A stretch of 64,000 nucleotides of DNA from Acidobacteriota bacterium (GCA_013289685.1 JABCZL010000009.1:62001-126000), one strand, 5' to 3'; numbered from the stretch's first letter, positions 17,311 through 25,618 are shown. Made by a program: numbers and translations. The notes: generated by a model from the letters alone, not told the origin.

Positions 17311-18411
17311 TCACTCATACGCCAGCGCGTCAATCGGATCTCTTTGCGCAGCCTTGAACGCCGGATACAGTGCTCCCGCCAGCGCACCCACAACCGCAAT
17401 CAACGCCGCCCGCAGCACCCACTGGTTGCTCCAGAAGAGATCCAGCACCGGCTTTTCGAACATGATCACGCGGCGGGTCACCAGGCTGATGATGATCCCC
17501 AAAACGATCCCCGCGATGGCCAGCAGCACAGTTTCCCGCAGCACCACGTTCACGATGTACCACTTCGACGCCCCCAGCGATTTCAAAATTCCGATCTCGC
17601 GGGTGCGCTCCATCACCGCTGTGTACATCGACTGGAAGATCACCAGAAAGCCGACCACCACAGCCACGCCGATCACGACTTTGATCGCCAGGTCGAATCC
17701 CGGGAGATTATCGGGGGTCATGGTCGACAGATATTCCGGCATAGAACGCACGGAATACGTTTCCATGCCCGGGATCGCCGCGATCGCCTTTTCTACCTCA
17801 CCGTCATTCGCAGGATCATCCACTTTGATATAGAACACGGAAACGTGGTCTTGCGCGCTTATCAGGTCCTGCAGGGTCGCGATCGGCAGACACTTGCGGC
17901 AACCCTTTCCGTGCGGAACGATGCCCGAGATGCGGAATTCGTGGTTCGAGATCTCGATCTTGTCGCCCACTTTCGCGTGGTTCATGCCGGCATAGTAATC
18001 GTCCACGATAACGTCATAAGGCCCCTTGAAAGGTCCGCCCGAAAGATACCGAAACTTCGGAGGAAGCATGTCATAGCTGGCCACGTCAATGCCATAAATG
18101 ATCTCCAGTGGTTTGGAGGTAAAATGCCATACTGCCGGGACCGCCGCGACCACGTGCGGCACTTGGCGAAGCTTATCCCCCACCTTGATCGGAATCGGTG
18201 CGCCGGACAAACCAACAATCGAAGACGCCCCGGGCGGCATCACCATGAGGTCGGCTCCCACACCTAACTGGCTTTTCTTCGATCCGTTCAGCAATCCGTA
18301 GAACAGCGCGACCACCATCAGAATCATGGTGACTTCCAGCGCAATCGCACTCATCGCGATAAACGATCGCGTAGGCCGATGCACCAGGTTGGCGACAACC
18401 ATTTTGTTCAT
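17311..18411 (-). CDS. ABC transporter permease (MacB/FtsX type)
   Basis: A 366-residue inner-membrane permease: one N-terminal membrane helix (about residues 17-40), a periplasmic MacB-like domain (about 45-255), then three helices of the FtsX domain (about 265-290, 315-340, 342-362) with the conserved 'RTREIGILKSLGASKWYIV' coupling region. Such proteins extrude lipoproteins, peptides or large substrates, or transmit force, with a separate ATPase. No ATPase is encoded next to it here. The gene follows a lipoprotein gene by 54 bases, so the pair may act together. Two Cys residues (CRKC) in the periplasmic domain are uncommon for the family. Confidence 0.9.
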   Translation of the reverse strand: MNKMVVANLVHRPTRSFIAMSAIALEVTMILMVVALFYGLLNGSKKSQLGVGADLMVMPPGASSIVGLSGAPIPIKVGDKLRQVPHVVAAVPAVWHFTSKPLEIIYGIDVASYDMLPPKFRYLSGGPFKGPYDVIVDDYYAGMNHAKVGDKIEISNHEFRISGIVPHGKGCRKCLPIATLQDLISAQDHVSVFYIKVDDPANDGEVEKAIAAIPGMETYSVRSMPEYLSTMTPDNLPGFDLAIKVVIGVAVVVGFLVIFQSMYTAVMERTREIGILKSLGASKWYIVNVVLRETVLLAIAGIVLGIIISLVTRRVIMFEKPVLDLFWSNQWVLRAALIAVVGALAGALYPAFKAAQRDPIDALAYE

Positions 18412-18465
18412 AAGACGTGAGAACCAGAGTTCGGAAAGCGCGCTGCGCGAGCCCAGGGTTGATTC

Positions 18466-19419
18466 TTACGGGCGGTTCAACCCGGCGGGCACGGCCAGAC
18501 TCGACTGCGGCCGGTCCAGGTGGATCACGTCCGCCCCGGGCGGCTGCTCGAGCAAAAACTGATCATCCGTGAGCAACTTGTTGATGTCCACTTTCAACAT
18601 GTTCAGGGTGATGGCGTACTCTTCCTGAGGCCGGAAGATTTCGATGCGCGAGGGGTAGCTGATCCCATCGTAGTCTTTGTATTCGGCATACTTGGCATCG
18701 GTAACGACTTTGCCATCCTCGGCGTAGATGTACTGGCGACGGGGCTTAAGATCGGTGCGCCCGAAGATAATCTTGCGCTCCAGCCAGGGGTGCTCCACAC
18801 ACGCCTGGGTGCAGCCCTTTTCGTACTTCTGAATCACCGTCAGTTCATAGTCGTCCTGCAGGACTCGACGCCCCTTGCTGTCATGAAGCGTCTCATAGCC
18901 ATTCTCGCGTACCGCGATCTCGGAATTCGGATCAATCCGGCGGATCAGCAGCGCCTCATAGATATTCTGCGGGCGAATGTTCTCCATCGGCTGGTCGGAG
19001 TTGGGCGTCGCTACCTCGTTCTTTCCGATCACGAACCGGTTTTTCGGCGGGATCGACACTTTGAAGTCTTTGCCGTCGCTGACCATGTCAAACGCCGTGG
19101 TACGGACGATGGGCATCAACCCGATCATGTGCAGCGCATCCGGCTTCCGCGCCAGGACATAGCCGCGGATTTCCTTGTAATCGGTGACCTGCCCCTTCTT
19201 CATTCCGCCGACGGAGCTGTCGATGTCCACCGTCGCCTTCAGCGATTGGATGGCCTCGGCCTGCTGATTAATGCTATCGATCAGCCCCTGCTGCGTGGAG
19301 TCCTTAAGCGGGACCTTGGAGTACTGATCCTCGACCGGACGCGTGCGAAACACGCAGCCGGTCGTCGACAGCAGGGCAAGGAACAAAAATAGGGTCAAAA
19401 AGGACCAGCTACGTCTCAT
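18466..19419 (-). CDS. putative lipoprotein, LolA/LolB-like (DUF4292-type)
   Basis: A 317-residue lipoprotein. The lipobox LLSTTGC puts the lipidated Cys at residue 22. The mature part has the run 'SLKATVDIDSSVGGMKKGQVTDY' and 'IRGYVLARKPDALHMIGLMP', resembling the curved sheet of LolA/LolB-like or DUF4292 proteins that bind acyl chains; I make this call from overall pattern, not from a diagnostic motif. ATG at 19419 is preferred to the preceding TTG codon. It precedes an ABC permease gene on the same strand, which suggests a role in envelope lipid or lipoprotein export. Confidence 0.7.
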   Translation of the reverse strand: MRRSWSFLTLFLFLALLSTTGCVFRTRPVEDQYSKVPLKDSTQQGLIDSINQQAEAIQSLKATVDIDSSVGGMKKGQVTDYKEIRGYVLARKPDALHMIGLMPIVRTTAFDMVSDGKDFKVSIPPKNRFVIGKNEVATPNSDQPMENIRPQNIYEALLIRRIDPNSEIAVRENGYETLHDSKGRRVLQDDYELTVIQKYEKGCTQACVEHPWLERKIIFGRTDLKPRRQYIYAEDGKVVTDAKYAEYKDYDGISYPSRIEIFRPQEEYAITLNMLKVDINKLLTDDQFLLEQPPGADVIHLDRPQSSLAVPAGLNRP

Positions 19420-19745
19420 CAAGGTATAAGAAGTCCTCTAGTACCATTTGAGTATACCGCGCCGAGAAGGTTGCAAAAGCTAAGCAGGACGCTTTTTAAA
19501 GTGTACGGGTTCCTCGGCGTAACGAATAAGGCACGCGAAGAGATGGCAAAAGCTCCTGGCGCGTTGATCCGCCGATACCCGTCAACCGCAACCCCAGGTT
19601 GGACTTATACGCCGCCAGCCAAGATGGCTGGGTCGATGTACTTACGAAAGAGGTCGCACTATCGTCAGGTCACGACCGGCGCCAACATCATCTAAACTGT
19701 GGCTGGCTTATTGTAAGTTTGGCCCTGTGAATTAAGTTTGGCCCT
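19420..19745. other. intergenic region before mltG
   Basis: This stretch has no convincing gene. A 74-codon open frame starts from a TTG at 19471 without a ribosome site. A hairpin CCAGCCAAGATGGCTGG lies at about 19616. The end of the region holds a 19-base tandem duplication at the mltG start. Confidence 0.5.
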
Positions 19746-19751
19746 GTGAAT
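19714..19751 (+). repeat. 19-bp tandem duplication at the mltG start
   Basis: TAAGTTTGGCCCTGTGAAT occurs at 19714-19732 and again at 19733-19751. Each copy contains GTGAAT; the second is the start of mltG, whereas the first reads GTG AAT TAA and stops at once. Confidence 0.9.
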
Positions 19752-20813
19752 ATCGTGCGCAAAATTGTCTGGCTCGTCCTGATTGCCGTCGTTGGAACCG
19801 CGGGATGGTTCGCCTGGGCGGTGATGACGCCCACCGAACCTTCCGGGCAGGCGTTCGTTCTGCTGCGCCCGGGATCGTCCACCCACCACATCGCCGCCGA
19901 ACTCAAGACTGCCGGAGTCATTCGCAGCGAAGAGGCGTTTGTACTGTGGCACTACTACCATCACGGCCGCTCGCTGAAGGCAGGCGAATATCTTTTCGAC
20001 AAGCCGGCGAACATCATCGACATTCAGAAGCGCCTGCGCCGCGGCGACGTCTACTTTCATACCGTGGTCGTGCCCGAGGGCTACACCATGTTCGATATCG
20101 CCCGCGCCATTGAGGCCGCGGGCCTCGGTCCCGCCGACGATTTCCTGAAAGAAGCGCAGTCCGATACCGCGCTGATTGCCGACTTCGCTCCGCAAGCCAG
20201 GTCGCTTGAGGGATATCTCTTTCCCGATACATACGAGTTCTCCCGCATGATGACCATGCACGACATGGCCGCCGCCATGGTCAAACAGTTCCGCACGGTG
20301 GCGCACCAGATGAACCTGATCTCGGGCGAATCTGCGCAGGCCAGGCTGAGAGTGGTCGCGGACCGGGCGCAGTCGGCCGGAGCACCGCCTGAAACTCCGA
20401 ATGACGTTGAACGCACCGTGATCATGGCCTCGATCGTGGAAAAGGAAACCGCCGTCGCCGAGGAGCGCCCGCTGGTGGCCAGCGTCTATTACAACCGGCT
20501 GGCCAAGAAAATTGCGCTCGACGCCGACCCCAGCATCATCTACGCCGAGCTTCTGGCCGGAACCTACCAGGGCGCCCTGCATCATGCGGATATGCAGTTC
20601 CACTCGCCCTATAACACCTACCGGAATGCCGGCCTGCCGCCCGGCCCGATCGGCAATCCCGGACGCAGCGCCCTCGAAGCTGCCATGCATCCCGCGGAAA
20701 CCGACTACTACTACTTCGTGGCCGACGCCCAGGGCCACCACCGCTTCGCTCACACCATCGAAGAGCACAATAAGAATGTACTCGCGTACAGGAAGGCGAT
20801 GCGGGGGCGGTAG
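19746..20813 (+). CDS. mltG: endolytic transglycosylase MltG
   Basis: Cleaves nascent peptidoglycan strands and so sets glycan chain length. The 355-residue chain has one N-terminal membrane helix (about residues 7-25), a LysM-like subdomain (about 35-110, with 'HHIAAELKTAGVIRSEEAF') and the YceG catalytic domain. The catalytic Glu lies in ASIVEKE, followed by RPLVASVYYNRL, and the typical SPYNTYRNAGLPPGPIGNPG signature is complete. The start is a GTG in a duplicated 19-base unit with no good ribosome site. RuvX, which often neighbours mltG in other bacteria, is encoded nearby on the opposite strand. Confidence 0.95.
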   Translation: MNIVRKIVWLVLIAVVGTAGWFAWAVMTPTEPSGQAFVLLRPGSSTHHIAAELKTAGVIRSEEAFVLWHYYHHGRSLKAGEYLFDKPANIIDIQKRLRRGDVYFHTVVVPEGYTMFDIARAIEAAGLGPADDFLKEAQSDTALIADFAPQARSLEGYLFPDTYEFSRMMTMHDMAAAMVKQFRTVAHQMNLISGESAQARLRVVADRAQSAGAPPETPNDVERTVIMASIVEKETAVAEERPLVASVYYNRLAKKIALDADPSIIYAELLAGTYQGALHHADMQFHSPYNTYRNAGLPPGPIGNPGRSALEAAMHPAETDYYYFVADAQGHHRFAHTIEEHNKNVLAYRKAMRGR

Positions 20814-20816
20814 AAG

Positions 20817-20851
20817 CAGACCTCGGACTTCAGACCTTGGACCTAAGGCTT
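20817..20851. repeat. period-7 micro-repeat, left of the four-helix gene
   Basis: Units of GACCTCGGACTTCAGACC, the complement of the AGGTCCG repeat. An opposed block at 21351-21404 lies on the other side of the four-helix-bundle gene. Confidence 0.75.
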
Positions 20852-20854
20852 GCC

Positions 20855-21238
20855 TCAGGCGACCGAAGCCTTCGCACTCTGAGGGGTTCGAATCGACTGG
20901 ATGAGGGAGTTGAGCATCCGGCCCAACTCGTTCGAGGCCCGGATCAGATTCTCAGCGCGGGGCTGGGGAAGGTACTTCAATCGCTGCGCGATTAGAATTT
21001 GAGTTTCCAATTCGAGCAGAGAACCACGAGCGTGACAAAAGAACAGGGCGCGGTCACAATCCGTCGAGCGCCCCTTGCCCTCCGCGATATTGCTTGGAAT
21101 CGAGACCGAAGCTCTTCTCATCTGGCTCGTCAAACCATAGGCTTCCTCCTTAGGAAACCCCTGAGTTTCGTGATACACGCTGACTACTAAATCCATCGCA
21201 TTCTGCCAAACTCTGAGATCCCGGTACGATGCAGACAT
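20855..21238 (-). CDS. four helix bundle protein (23S rRNA IVP family)
   Basis: A 127-residue all-helical protein of the family first noted as the open frame inside 23S rRNA intervening sequences. Signatures are YRDLRVWQNAMDLVV, the 'YGLTSQMRRASVSIPSNIAEGKGR' loop and LELETQILIAQRLKYL. Members form small oligomers of unknown function and are common as free-standing genes in environmental genomes. The ATG at 21238 is chosen over one nine codons upstream because family members start just before the YRDL motif. Inverted blocks of period-7 repeats flank the gene. Confidence 0.88.
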   Translation of the reverse strand: MSASYRDLRVWQNAMDLVVSVYHETQGFPKEEAYGLTSQMRRASVSIPSNIAEGKGRSTDCDRALFFCHARGSLLELETQILIAQRLKYLPQPRAENLIRASNELGRMLNSLIQSIRTPQSAKASVA

Positions 21239-21350
21239 AAAGTAGAGACCCCCGACCCACTTCACATTCTCGCGCCAGCTTGGGTGATCTGGGAGAATTG
21301 TTCAAGTACATCCGTCACAGCAAGTGGAAATTTTCTGTGGAAGAAGGAAA

Positions 21351-21404
21351 AGTCCGAGGTCTGAGGTCCGAGGTCCGAGGTCCGAAGTCCGAAGTCTGAG
21401 GCCT
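21351..21404. repeat. period-7 micro-repeat, right of the four-helix gene
   Basis: Seven near-perfect tandem units of GAGGTCC/GAAGTCC. It abuts the ruvX stop codon. Confidence 0.85.
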
Positions 21405-21900
21405 ACTTCCCCCGCCGTTCCATCCATCCCTGCAGGATCAGAATTGCCGCCATCCGGTCCACCGCTTTCCCCCGCTTCTCGATCGAAAGGTCCGTCTCGC
21501 GCAACAGGCGGTTCGCTTCCGCGGAAGTGAGCCGTTCATCCCACAGATGAACGGGTAATCGAAACCGCTTGCGCAATTCCTCCGCGAACACGTGCATCTT
21601 GTCGGATTGAATCCCTTCCGCCCCGCTCATCCGCAGAGGCAGACCCACCACAATCTCCCGCACGTCATACTCCTGAATCACACGCTGCAGATGTTCAAAG
21701 TCGCGGCGCTTGGTTGTGCGCTGCAAGGTTTCCAGGCCCTGGGCGGTAATCCCGAGCGGGTCCGACACCGCGACTCCGATTCTCTTTGATCCCACGTCGA
21801 GACCCAGCACCCGGCCGACGGGCAGCTCGCGCGTCCCCACGTCTTGGCAACCGTCCTGCTCTGGCTCGTCTGAAATTGAATCTCTGTGGTTGGAATCCAC
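21403..21900 (-). CDS. ruvX: RuvX/YqgF family putative pre-16S rRNA nuclease
   Basis: A 165-residue RNase H-like nuclease; the family trims the 5' end of 16S rRNA and was earlier proposed as a Holliday junction resolvase. The core has LGLDVGSKRIGVAVSDPLG with the catalytic Asp, EIVVGLPLRMSG, and LWDERLTSAEANRLL with the metal-binding Asp/Glu. About 29 residues precede the core; the GTG at 21900 is chosen because TATAAT (21907-21912) lies six bases upstream, implying a leaderless mRNA, but a later start nearer VGRVLGLDVG cannot be excluded. Confidence 0.93.
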   Translation of the reverse strand: MDSNHRDSISDEPEQDGCQDVGTRELPVGRVLGLDVGSKRIGVAVSDPLGITAQGLETLQRTTKRRDFEHLQRVIQEYDVREIVVGLPLRMSGAEGIQSDKMHVFAEELRKRFRLPVHLWDERLTSAEANRLLRETDLSIEKRGKAVDRMAAILILQGWMERRGK

Positions 21901-21906
21901 GGCCCG

Positions 21907-21912
21907 ATTATA
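21907..21912 (-). promoter_or_regulatory. -10 box of ruvX, probably leaderless
   Basis: TATAAT on the minus strand six bases before the GTG start codon. Confidence 0.45.
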
Positions 21913-22148
21913 TGCGCTTAATCCTCCACTGCAGGCTGTTCTGCCAGTAAGGGTAGGCCCTCAGAGGCCCGCCAGACTGGATTCAAGCAAGCTCTAACAT
22001 CCTATTTTTCAATGATTTAAAGATGCGTAACGAGTCGAACTCTGGCCCCACCCTCCTCCTTGCTTTCGCCCGGTCCGGGGAGTAGCATTGTGTCTAGTAC
22101 TGTTTGCAGCTTCTCCCCACGAACCTCGCCTGCCTTGGGTGTCTAAAC

Positions 22149-22685
22149 ATGAGCGGTACAGACTTGAATTTCCACATCGGCGACAAGGTTGTCTATCCCA
22201 ATCACGGCGTTGGCGTTATTGAACAGATCAGCAGCCGCTCGATCGGTACCAGCGTGGAGCGGTTCTACCTACTCAACATCAAGGCCAGCAGCCTCAAAGT
22301 CATGGTCCCCTGCCAGAACGCGGGCAGCGTGGGCTTGCGCCGCGTGGTTCGCAACGGAGAAATCCAAAAAGTTCTGGACGCCCTTTCGGTTGGCGAAAAC
22401 GGCAGCAACGGCGACTGGAAAGACCGCTTCAAGGAAAACTCCGAGCGCATGCGCACCGGATCGTTGCTCGAGGTCGCCAGCGTCCTCAAAAGCCTGATCG
22501 CGCTGCATCAGGCCAAGCCGCTCTCCTTCCGCGAGAAAAAGATGCTGGAGCGCGCCCGCTACCTCTTAGTGAGCGAACTGGCCATGGCCCGCAATTGCGA
22601 AGAATCGAAAGTAGAAGAAATCCTCACCACTGCCCTGGCCAAGTGCAAACTGCGCTTCCCCGAAGCCTCCGAATTCCAAGCCTAG
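22149..22685 (+). CDS. CarD family transcriptional regulator
   Basis: A 178-residue CarD/CdnL-type protein, which binds the RNA polymerase beta subunit and stabilises the open promoter complex. The N-terminal Tudor-like RNAP-interaction domain is clear (FHIGDKVVYPNHGVGVIEQI, then FYLLNIKASSLKVMVP); the C-terminal helical DNA-contact domain runs from about residue 75 (SFREKKMLERARYLLVSELA). Length and layout match CdnL rather than the Mfd-like members. It is likely an essential housekeeping regulator. It is monocistronic; a palindrome follows the stop codon. Confidence 0.94.
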   Translation: MSGTDLNFHIGDKVVYPNHGVGVIEQISSRSIGTSVERFYLLNIKASSLKVMVPCQNAGSVGLRRVVRNGEIQKVLDALSVGENGSNGDWKDRFKENSERMRTGSLLEVASVLKSLIALHQAKPLSFREKKMLERARYLLVSELAMARNCEESKVEEILTTALAKCKLRFPEASEFQA

Positions 22686-22694
22686 TCCTGCTCG

Positions 22695-22720
22695 TGTGGG
22701 ACGGACACTCCTGTCCGTCG
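22695..22720. repeat. palindromic element, TGTGGGAC family
   Basis: TGTGGGACGGACACTCCTGT and onward forms a hairpin GGACGGACA/TGTCCGTC. It matches the first-hairpin layout of the family seen in the molybdopterin oxidoreductase gene. Confidence 0.6.
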
Positions 22721-22780
22721 CCTTTGTTCTTGACCTCGTTCTTTCAAGGATCCCTCCAAAACCTCCCCGTTGCTCCCCGT

Positions 22781-22786
22781 TATAAT
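22781..22786 (+). promoter_or_regulatory. -10 box before the glyoxalase-like fragment
   Basis: TATAAT seven bases before the ATG at 22794. Confidence 0.4.
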
Positions 22787-22793
22787 CTCGCCG

Positions 22794-23123
22794 ATGGCAT
22801 CTTCCGAATTGCCCTTTGGCATTGATCGATCCCGTCTCCGTCTCGACGGCAAAGATCCTTATCTGTGCCTGCACTTTGTCATCATCTTCGTGCGCGACCA
22901 GGAACGGAGCCTGCGTTTCTTCGCCGACAAGCTGGGATTCCGCGTCGCGGTGGACCATACCTTTGAGAACGGCAACCGCTGGATCGAGGCCGCCCCTCCC
23001 GACGGCACCGCGCAATTAGGCATTGCCGTGCCCCCTCCCGGAAGCGAGCCAGAAAAACTCATTGGCGGCCTCACCGATATCTGCTTCACCCTCATCCTCG
23101 CGAAATGCAAAGCTCCCCTATAG
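22794..23123 (+). pseudogene. truncated glyoxalase/VOC family protein
   Basis: The 109-residue frame starts like a complete vicinal-oxygen-chelate protein: FVIIFVRDQERSLRFFADKLGFRV with the usual beta-alpha-beta pattern and NRWIEAAPPDGTAQLGI. The family continues for another 35-40 residues with the second half of the beta-alpha-beta-beta-beta module and a metal-binding Glu, but here the frame ends after ICFTLILAKCKAPL, where the match to the family is lost. The remains look like the result of a deletion or frameshift just before the stop. It has a -10 box seven bases upstream and so may still be expressed. Confidence 0.6.
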
Positions 23124-23321
23124 CCGACCGCCCCGCTGCCCTCTGTGGTGACGCTTTTTTCGATCGCCCTTCGAAGTCGCATACGGCCCCGCATCCCACC
23201 CAGATTGTCCGCGTTCACCCGCGCGGGTTGCCTTGCCCGGCGCGCTGGAAGGGCGGGGAATCAGCCCAACCGCGGGGCGTATAATGTCCTGAGCCTTGCC
23301 GTAACCATTGTTGTTCAAACC

Positions 23322-23819
23322 ATGACCGACGCAATCAAACGAAAACTGCAGGAAGAAATCAACGCGCTCGAACACGAGCTGATTCACGAGCTTCCTAAAG
23401 AAATCAAGAAGGCCGCCGCGCTGGGCGACCTCAGCGAGAACGCCGAGTACCACATGGCCAAGCAGCGCCAGGAGTTCGTCAAGGCGCGCGTCCGCCAGCT
23501 TGGCAAGCGCCTCGCCGATCTGTCGATGGTCAACATGAACAACATCCCCCACGACAAGGTGGGCCTCGGTTCCACCGTCAAGGTTTACGACAGCACCAAG
23601 AACGAGGAAATGCAGTACAAGCTCGTCACCAGCGAGGAATCGGACGTCGCGACGGGAAAAATTTCCACCACCTCGCCCATCGGGAGATGTTTGCTCAATA
23701 AGAAAGTGGGCGACACCGTGATCGTCGTCAGTCCCAACGGCAAGCGCGAACTGGAAATCCTGAGCCTGAGCACGATCCACGACGAAATCGAGGGCGAACC
23801 GAAAGAGGCAGGCGCCTAA
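23322..23819 (+). CDS. greA: transcription elongation factor GreA
   Basis: Rescues backtracked RNA polymerase by stimulating transcript cleavage. The 165-residue protein has the N-terminal coiled coil with the acidic tip motif in AALGDLSENAEYH, and the C-terminal FKBP-like domain (VGLGSTVKVYDSTKNEEMQYK, then SPIGRCLLNKKVGDTVIV). The ATG at 23322 begins the coiled coil; an upstream extension would be unrelated. A TATAAT box at 23280-23285 gives a leader of about 30 bases. Repeats of the MITE-linked GTATCAGGGC type follow the stop codon. Confidence 0.94.
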   Translation: MTDAIKRKLQEEINALEHELIHELPKEIKKAAALGDLSENAEYHMAKQRQEFVKARVRQLGKRLADLSMVNMNNIPHDKVGLGSTVKVYDSTKNEEMQYKLVTSEESDVATGKISTTSPIGRCLLNKKVGDTVIVVSPNGKRELEILSLSTIHDEIEGEPKEAGA

Positions 23820-23829
23820 TGGCCGCCGC

Positions 23830-23876
23830 GATCCGTATCAGGACGATCCGTATCAGGGCATGCCTTCAGGCGTGCC
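23830..23876. repeat. GATYCGTATCAGGGC repeat, two copies
   Basis: GATCCGTATCAGG at 23830-23842 is followed by a fuller copy at 23845-23876 that runs on into GCATGCCTTCAGGCGTGCC, exactly as in the left half of the MITE-like element at 5474-5506. It lies between greA and the next gene. Confidence 0.75.
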
Positions 23877-23931
23877 GTCAACGCACCGCCATGGTTAACG
23901 CCTTCAGGCGCTGCGGCGCGGAGCGCTCCCG

Positions 23932-24573
23932 ATGATCGCCAGCTGGACCAGCGCCTTCGGCCGCGCCTGCGGAGTCCTGCTCGACACCACCGTGCGCTGG
24001 CTCGCGCTCTCCCGCATCAATCCCAACGTGCTGACGTTCATGGGGCTGGTCGTCAACACCTGGGCTGCCGTCCTTTTTGGCTCGGCCAACGCCTCGAACC
24101 AGAAGCGCATGTTCTTCTACGCGGGACTGGTCATCATCTTCTCCGGCTTCTTCGATCTGGTGGACGGCCAGGTCGCCCGCGCCACCAACCGCGTCACCCG
24201 CTTCGGAGCCTTCTTCGACTCGGTCGTCGACCGCTACAGCGACGCCAGTCAATTCCTCGGGCTGTTAGTTTTTTATGCCCGCGGCGGACGCTTCTTCTGG
24301 GTCGTGCTAGCCGCCTTCGTCATGGTCAGTGCCATCATGGTCAGCTACACGAGAGCTAGAGCCGAAAGCCTGATCGGCTCCTGCCGCGTAGGATTCATGG
24401 AACGCCCCGAACGCCTCGTCTTAGTAATCCTCGGAGCCCTCTTCAACCGCATGGCCCCGGTGTTGTGGGTGATCGCGGTGTTCAGCACCATCACGGTAAT
24501 CCACCGCATGCGCTACACCTGGACGAGAACGCAGGACCCGCCGGTAGCAGTCACTCCCCACCAAGCCGCATAG
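23932..24573 (+). CDS. CDP-alcohol phosphatidyltransferase family protein
   Basis: A 213-residue integral membrane enzyme that joins a CDP-activated lipid to an alcohol such as glycerol phosphate or inositol phosphate. The full signature D-G-x2-A-R-x8-G-x3-D-x3-D is present as DGQVARATNRV..FGAFFDSVVD at about residues 83-105. Six hydrophobic segments surround it. The acceptor cannot be told from the sequence. The ATG has no clear ribosome site and lies in a repeat-rich leader. A 30-base perfect palindrome starts four bases after the stop codon. Confidence 0.9.
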   Translation: MIASWTSAFGRACGVLLDTTVRWLALSRINPNVLTFMGLVVNTWAAVLFGSANASNQKRMFFYAGLVIIFSGFFDLVDGQVARATNRVTRFGAFFDSVVDRYSDASQFLGLLVFYARGGRFFWVVLAAFVMVSAIMVSYTRARAESLIGSCRVGFMERPERLVLVILGALFNRMAPVLWVIAVFSTITVIHRMRYTWTRTQDPPVAVTPHQAA

Positions 24574-24576
24574 TGT

Positions 24577-24606
24577 CTATGTGGCGCGGGCGCCCGCGCC
24601 ACATAG
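24577..24606. repeat. 30-base perfect palindrome
   Basis: CTATGTGGCGCGGGC is followed by its exact complement. There is no T run, so it is not a standard terminator. It opens with TGTGG like the other palindromes in this window. Confidence 0.8.
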
Positions 24607-24655
24607 AACAAGTGCTATCCTAAGCGGTCGCATAGTCGATTCTGGGGACAACCCT

Positions 24656-25609
24656 TTGCCAACCCATCCCGTTCTGGTGGTTCACGGTGGCGCGTGGGCC
24701 ATGCCCGATGACATGGTCGACGCCCACATCCGTGGCGTGAACAACGCTCTGGCTGCGGGATGGCGCGTGCTGAACGGCGACCGTGGCGGCTCTGCGCTCG
24801 ATGCCGTCGAGGAAGCCGTCGTCATCCTGGAAGACGACGAGACCTTCGACGCCGGACGCGGCAGCTTTCTCAACCGCGACGGCAAAGTCCAACTCGACGC
24901 CCTCATCATGGACGGAGCCACGCTCCGCGCCGGCGGCGTGGGATGCGTCGAGCGCCTGCGCAATCCGGTGCGCGCCGCCCGCAAGATTCTCAGCGAAAGC
25001 CCGCACGTTTATTTCGTCGCCGAAGGCGCGGAACGTTTCGCCGCCGAGCACGGCATCGAACTCTGCCAGAACGAAGACCTGATTATCCCGCGTGAAGTCG
25101 AGCGCCTGCGCGCCTACCAGGCCGCGCAGTCTGTTTCGAAACAAGACGGCAACGATCTGTTCGCGCCCACCTCGCATGATGTGACGATCTCGCACGATAC
25201 CGTCGGCGCCATCGCCCTCGACCGCAACGGCAACATCGCCGCCGCCACGTCGACTGGAGGCACGCTGAACAAAGCTCCCGGACGTCTCGGTGATTCCTCG
25301 CTGATCGGATGCGGCTGCTACGCGAACAATGAGAGCGCGGCCGTCTCCACCACCGGATGGGGCGAGCCGATCATGAAGTTAGTGCTTGCCAAGTGGACCG
25401 CCGACCGCATTCAGGCTGGCAACCTGCCCGAGTGGTCCGCGCAGGAAGCGATGAACTATCTGAAACAGCGCCTGAACGGCCACGGCGGAATCATCGTGCT
25501 CAATCCCGAAGGCCACATCGGCATCGCCCACAACACCCCGCGCATGGCCTGGGCGTATAAGACAGTGAAGAAGGAAGAGGCCGGCATCGAACGGACCAGC
25601 ATGCAGTAG
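24656..25609 (+). CDS. isoaspartyl peptidase / L-asparaginase (Ntn hydrolase)
   Basis: A 317-residue precursor of the plant-type asparaginase family, which cleaves itself to expose a catalytic Thr. The N-terminal LVVHGGAW, the FDAGRGSFLNRDGKVQLDA loop and the cleavage site SHDTVGAIALD (Thr is the nucleophile) are all intact, followed by ATSTGG and GDSSLIGCGCYA. It hydrolyses isoaspartyl dipeptides and asparagine. The TTG at 24656 is proposed as start because GGGGA lies eight bases before it and the peptide then begins directly at the family's N-terminus; an ATG at 24581 falls inside a palindrome and is unlikely. Confidence 0.92.
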   Translation: MPTHPVLVVHGGAWAMPDDMVDAHIRGVNNALAAGWRVLNGDRGGSALDAVEEAVVILEDDETFDAGRGSFLNRDGKVQLDALIMDGATLRAGGVGCVERLRNPVRAARKILSESPHVYFVAEGAERFAAEHGIELCQNEDLIIPREVERLRAYQAAQSVSKQDGNDLFAPTSHDVTISHDTVGAIALDRNGNIAAATSTGGTLNKAPGRLGDSSLIGCGCYANNESAAVSTTGWGEPIMKLVLAKWTADRIQAGNLPEWSAQEAMNYLKQRLNGHGGIIVLNPEGHIGIAHNTPRMAWAYKTVKKEEAGIERTSMQ

Positions 25610-25618
25610 GATAGATGG

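Noticed and set aside
19471-19695. 74-codon plus-strand frame before mltG
   Set aside because: TTG start without a ribosome site and no recognisable content; kept only as a note on the intergenic region.
20886-20905. GGTTCGAATC-like T-loop suggesting a tRNA
   Set aside because: No acceptor stem or anticodon arm can be folded around it; it lies inside the four-helix-bundle gene.
21351-21404. Possible CRISPR array
   Set aside because: Units are seven bases long without spacers; there are no cas genes.
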